Assembly: GCA_009919985.1 (NCBI GenBank)
Contig: RGAX01000143.1
Location: forward strand, 1-7,260
Reading direction: 5' to 3'
Length of the DNA: 7,260 nt
Source: Opitutaceae bacterium
GTDB lineage: Bacteria > Verrucomicrobiota > Verrucomicrobiia > Opitutales > Opitutaceae
Numbering within the stretch: position 1 is the first letter of the stretch; every line of letters starts with the position of its first letter. The notes under the pieces are model-generated. The model worked only from the letters and a program-made list of their open reading frames with translations, did not search any database and was not told where the DNA came from. This document shows positions 6,860 to 7,260 of the stretch, one piece after another. The translations under genes were made by a program, and so were the position numbers.

Positions 6860-7260
6860 TTACAGCGTGCCGCTCGTCGAGCGGGGCGCAGGGGGCGTGA
6901 AGAGAATAAGGTCATCGAGGCTCCATGGGGCGTTGGTTGCGGGGTCGGTCTGCGTGAGGCGTAGGAATTTCGCTTCCGTGGCCGCGAAGGAGAATTCGAG
7001 CACAGGGGCGTTGCCTTTGACAGTCGCAATAGGCGCGGACCAATCAGTGCCGTTGGCGGAGAGTTCGACGGTGATGGCGCGAGCGGCGTTGCGCGGGTAT
7101 TGGGTGCTGCCGAGTCGGATTTCACACAGGGTGGCAGGTGTGGGTAATTCGATTTGCAACCAGGCGCCGCTGGTCTGGCTAGATTCGACCGTAAAAGGAA
7201 GCGTGATCGGGCTGGTGGTAAGCGCGGTGGCTTCGGCAAGGCGGACGCGGTTGGAGGTAA
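6860..7260 (-). CDS. C-terminal fragment of a protein with a discoidin (F5/8 type C)-like domain (cut by right edge)
   Basis: The frame is open from the right edge to TAA at 6862-6860, giving the last 132 residues of a longer protein. No real start is visible: the frame runs unbroken through the window edge, and an internal TTG at 7159-7157 falls inside the domain. The fragment looks like a jelly-roll discoidin domain: GAWLQIELPTPATLCEIRL as the early strands, YPRNAARAITVELSANGTDW as the usual ordered strand before a DG-W-like turn, KFLRLTQTD matching the RxxRI strand, and WSLDDLILF as the closing strand. A short Pro/Ser/Thr tail ends the protein. Such domains bind glycans or other surface ligands and in PVC bacteria often end large exported glycosidases, dehydrogenases or sulfatase-like proteins. 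The main domain lies outside the window, so the overall function is unknown. The gene precedes the dehydrogenase/cytochrome gene on the same strand by 111 bases and may share its operon. Confidence 0.75.
   Translation of the reverse strand, partial: TSNRVRLAEATALTTSPITLPFTVESSQTSGAWLQIELPTPATLCEIRLGSTQYPRNAARAITVELSANGTDWSAPIATVKGNAPVLEFSFAATEAKFLRLTQTDPATNAPWSLDDLILFTPPAPRSTSGTL

Noticed and set aside
6796..7239. 147-codon open frame on the minus strand at the right end
   Set aside because: It is in a different frame from the discoidin-like fragment and is Pro/Ser/Arg-rich and low in information. The discoidin frame is open to the edge and has an ordered domain pattern.
1..7260. Search for tRNA, rRNA, CRISPR arrays, insertion-sequence ends, transposases, phage or defence cassettes
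   Set aside because: No cloverleaf, repeat-spacer pattern, terminal inverted repeat with duplicated target, or signature protein was seen. The four genes read as ordinary chromosomal genes of uniform composition.

Overview
The window is GC-rich bacterial DNA and probably comes from a PVC-superphylum organism, most likely Verrucomicrobiota of the Opitutus type. The main evidence is the large gene at 3278-6748. It joins a propeller dehydrogenase, HEAT-like repeats and a C-terminal CxxCH haem domain, an architecture characteristic of Verrucomicrobia and Planctomycetes. A discoidin-like exported-protein fragment, a caspase-like lipoprotein and the absence of Shine-Dalgarno motifs before all three visible starts fit the same origin. 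Genus-level placement is not supported.

Layout: (1) 1-1211, minus strand, is the N-terminal 403 codons of formate--tetrahydrofolate ligase (fhs), cut by the left edge. (2) 1212-1366 is a divergent intergenic region. (3) 1367-3235, plus strand, is a 622-residue predicted lipoprotein with a clan CD (caspase/legumain-like) His-Cys dyad and a C-terminal half of about 275 residues that I do not recognise. (4) 3236-3277 is a short convergent gap holding two perfect palindromes and a GC hairpin. (5) 3278-6748, minus strand, is the 1156-residue exported dehydrogenase/HEAT/cytochrome c fusion. (6) 6749-6859 is a spacer with a 10-bp palindrome. (7) 6860-7260, minus strand, is the C-terminal 132 residues of a larger protein ending in an F5/8 type C (discoidin)-like domain, cut by the right edge.

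The right-hand minus-strand pair could be one transcription unit, with the discoidin gene upstream and the dehydrogenase downstream. A plausible but unproven reading is a periplasmic oxidation module acting on an unknown substrate, perhaps a sugar, with electrons passing to the fused haem. The fhs gene belongs to cytoplasmic one-carbon metabolism and has no evident link to its neighbours. The caspase-like lipoprotein is the least explained gene. No mobile element, CRISPR array, tRNA, rRNA or recognisable defence cassette was seen. The many other long open frames are out-of-frame readings of these four genes, favoured by GC-rich codon use.
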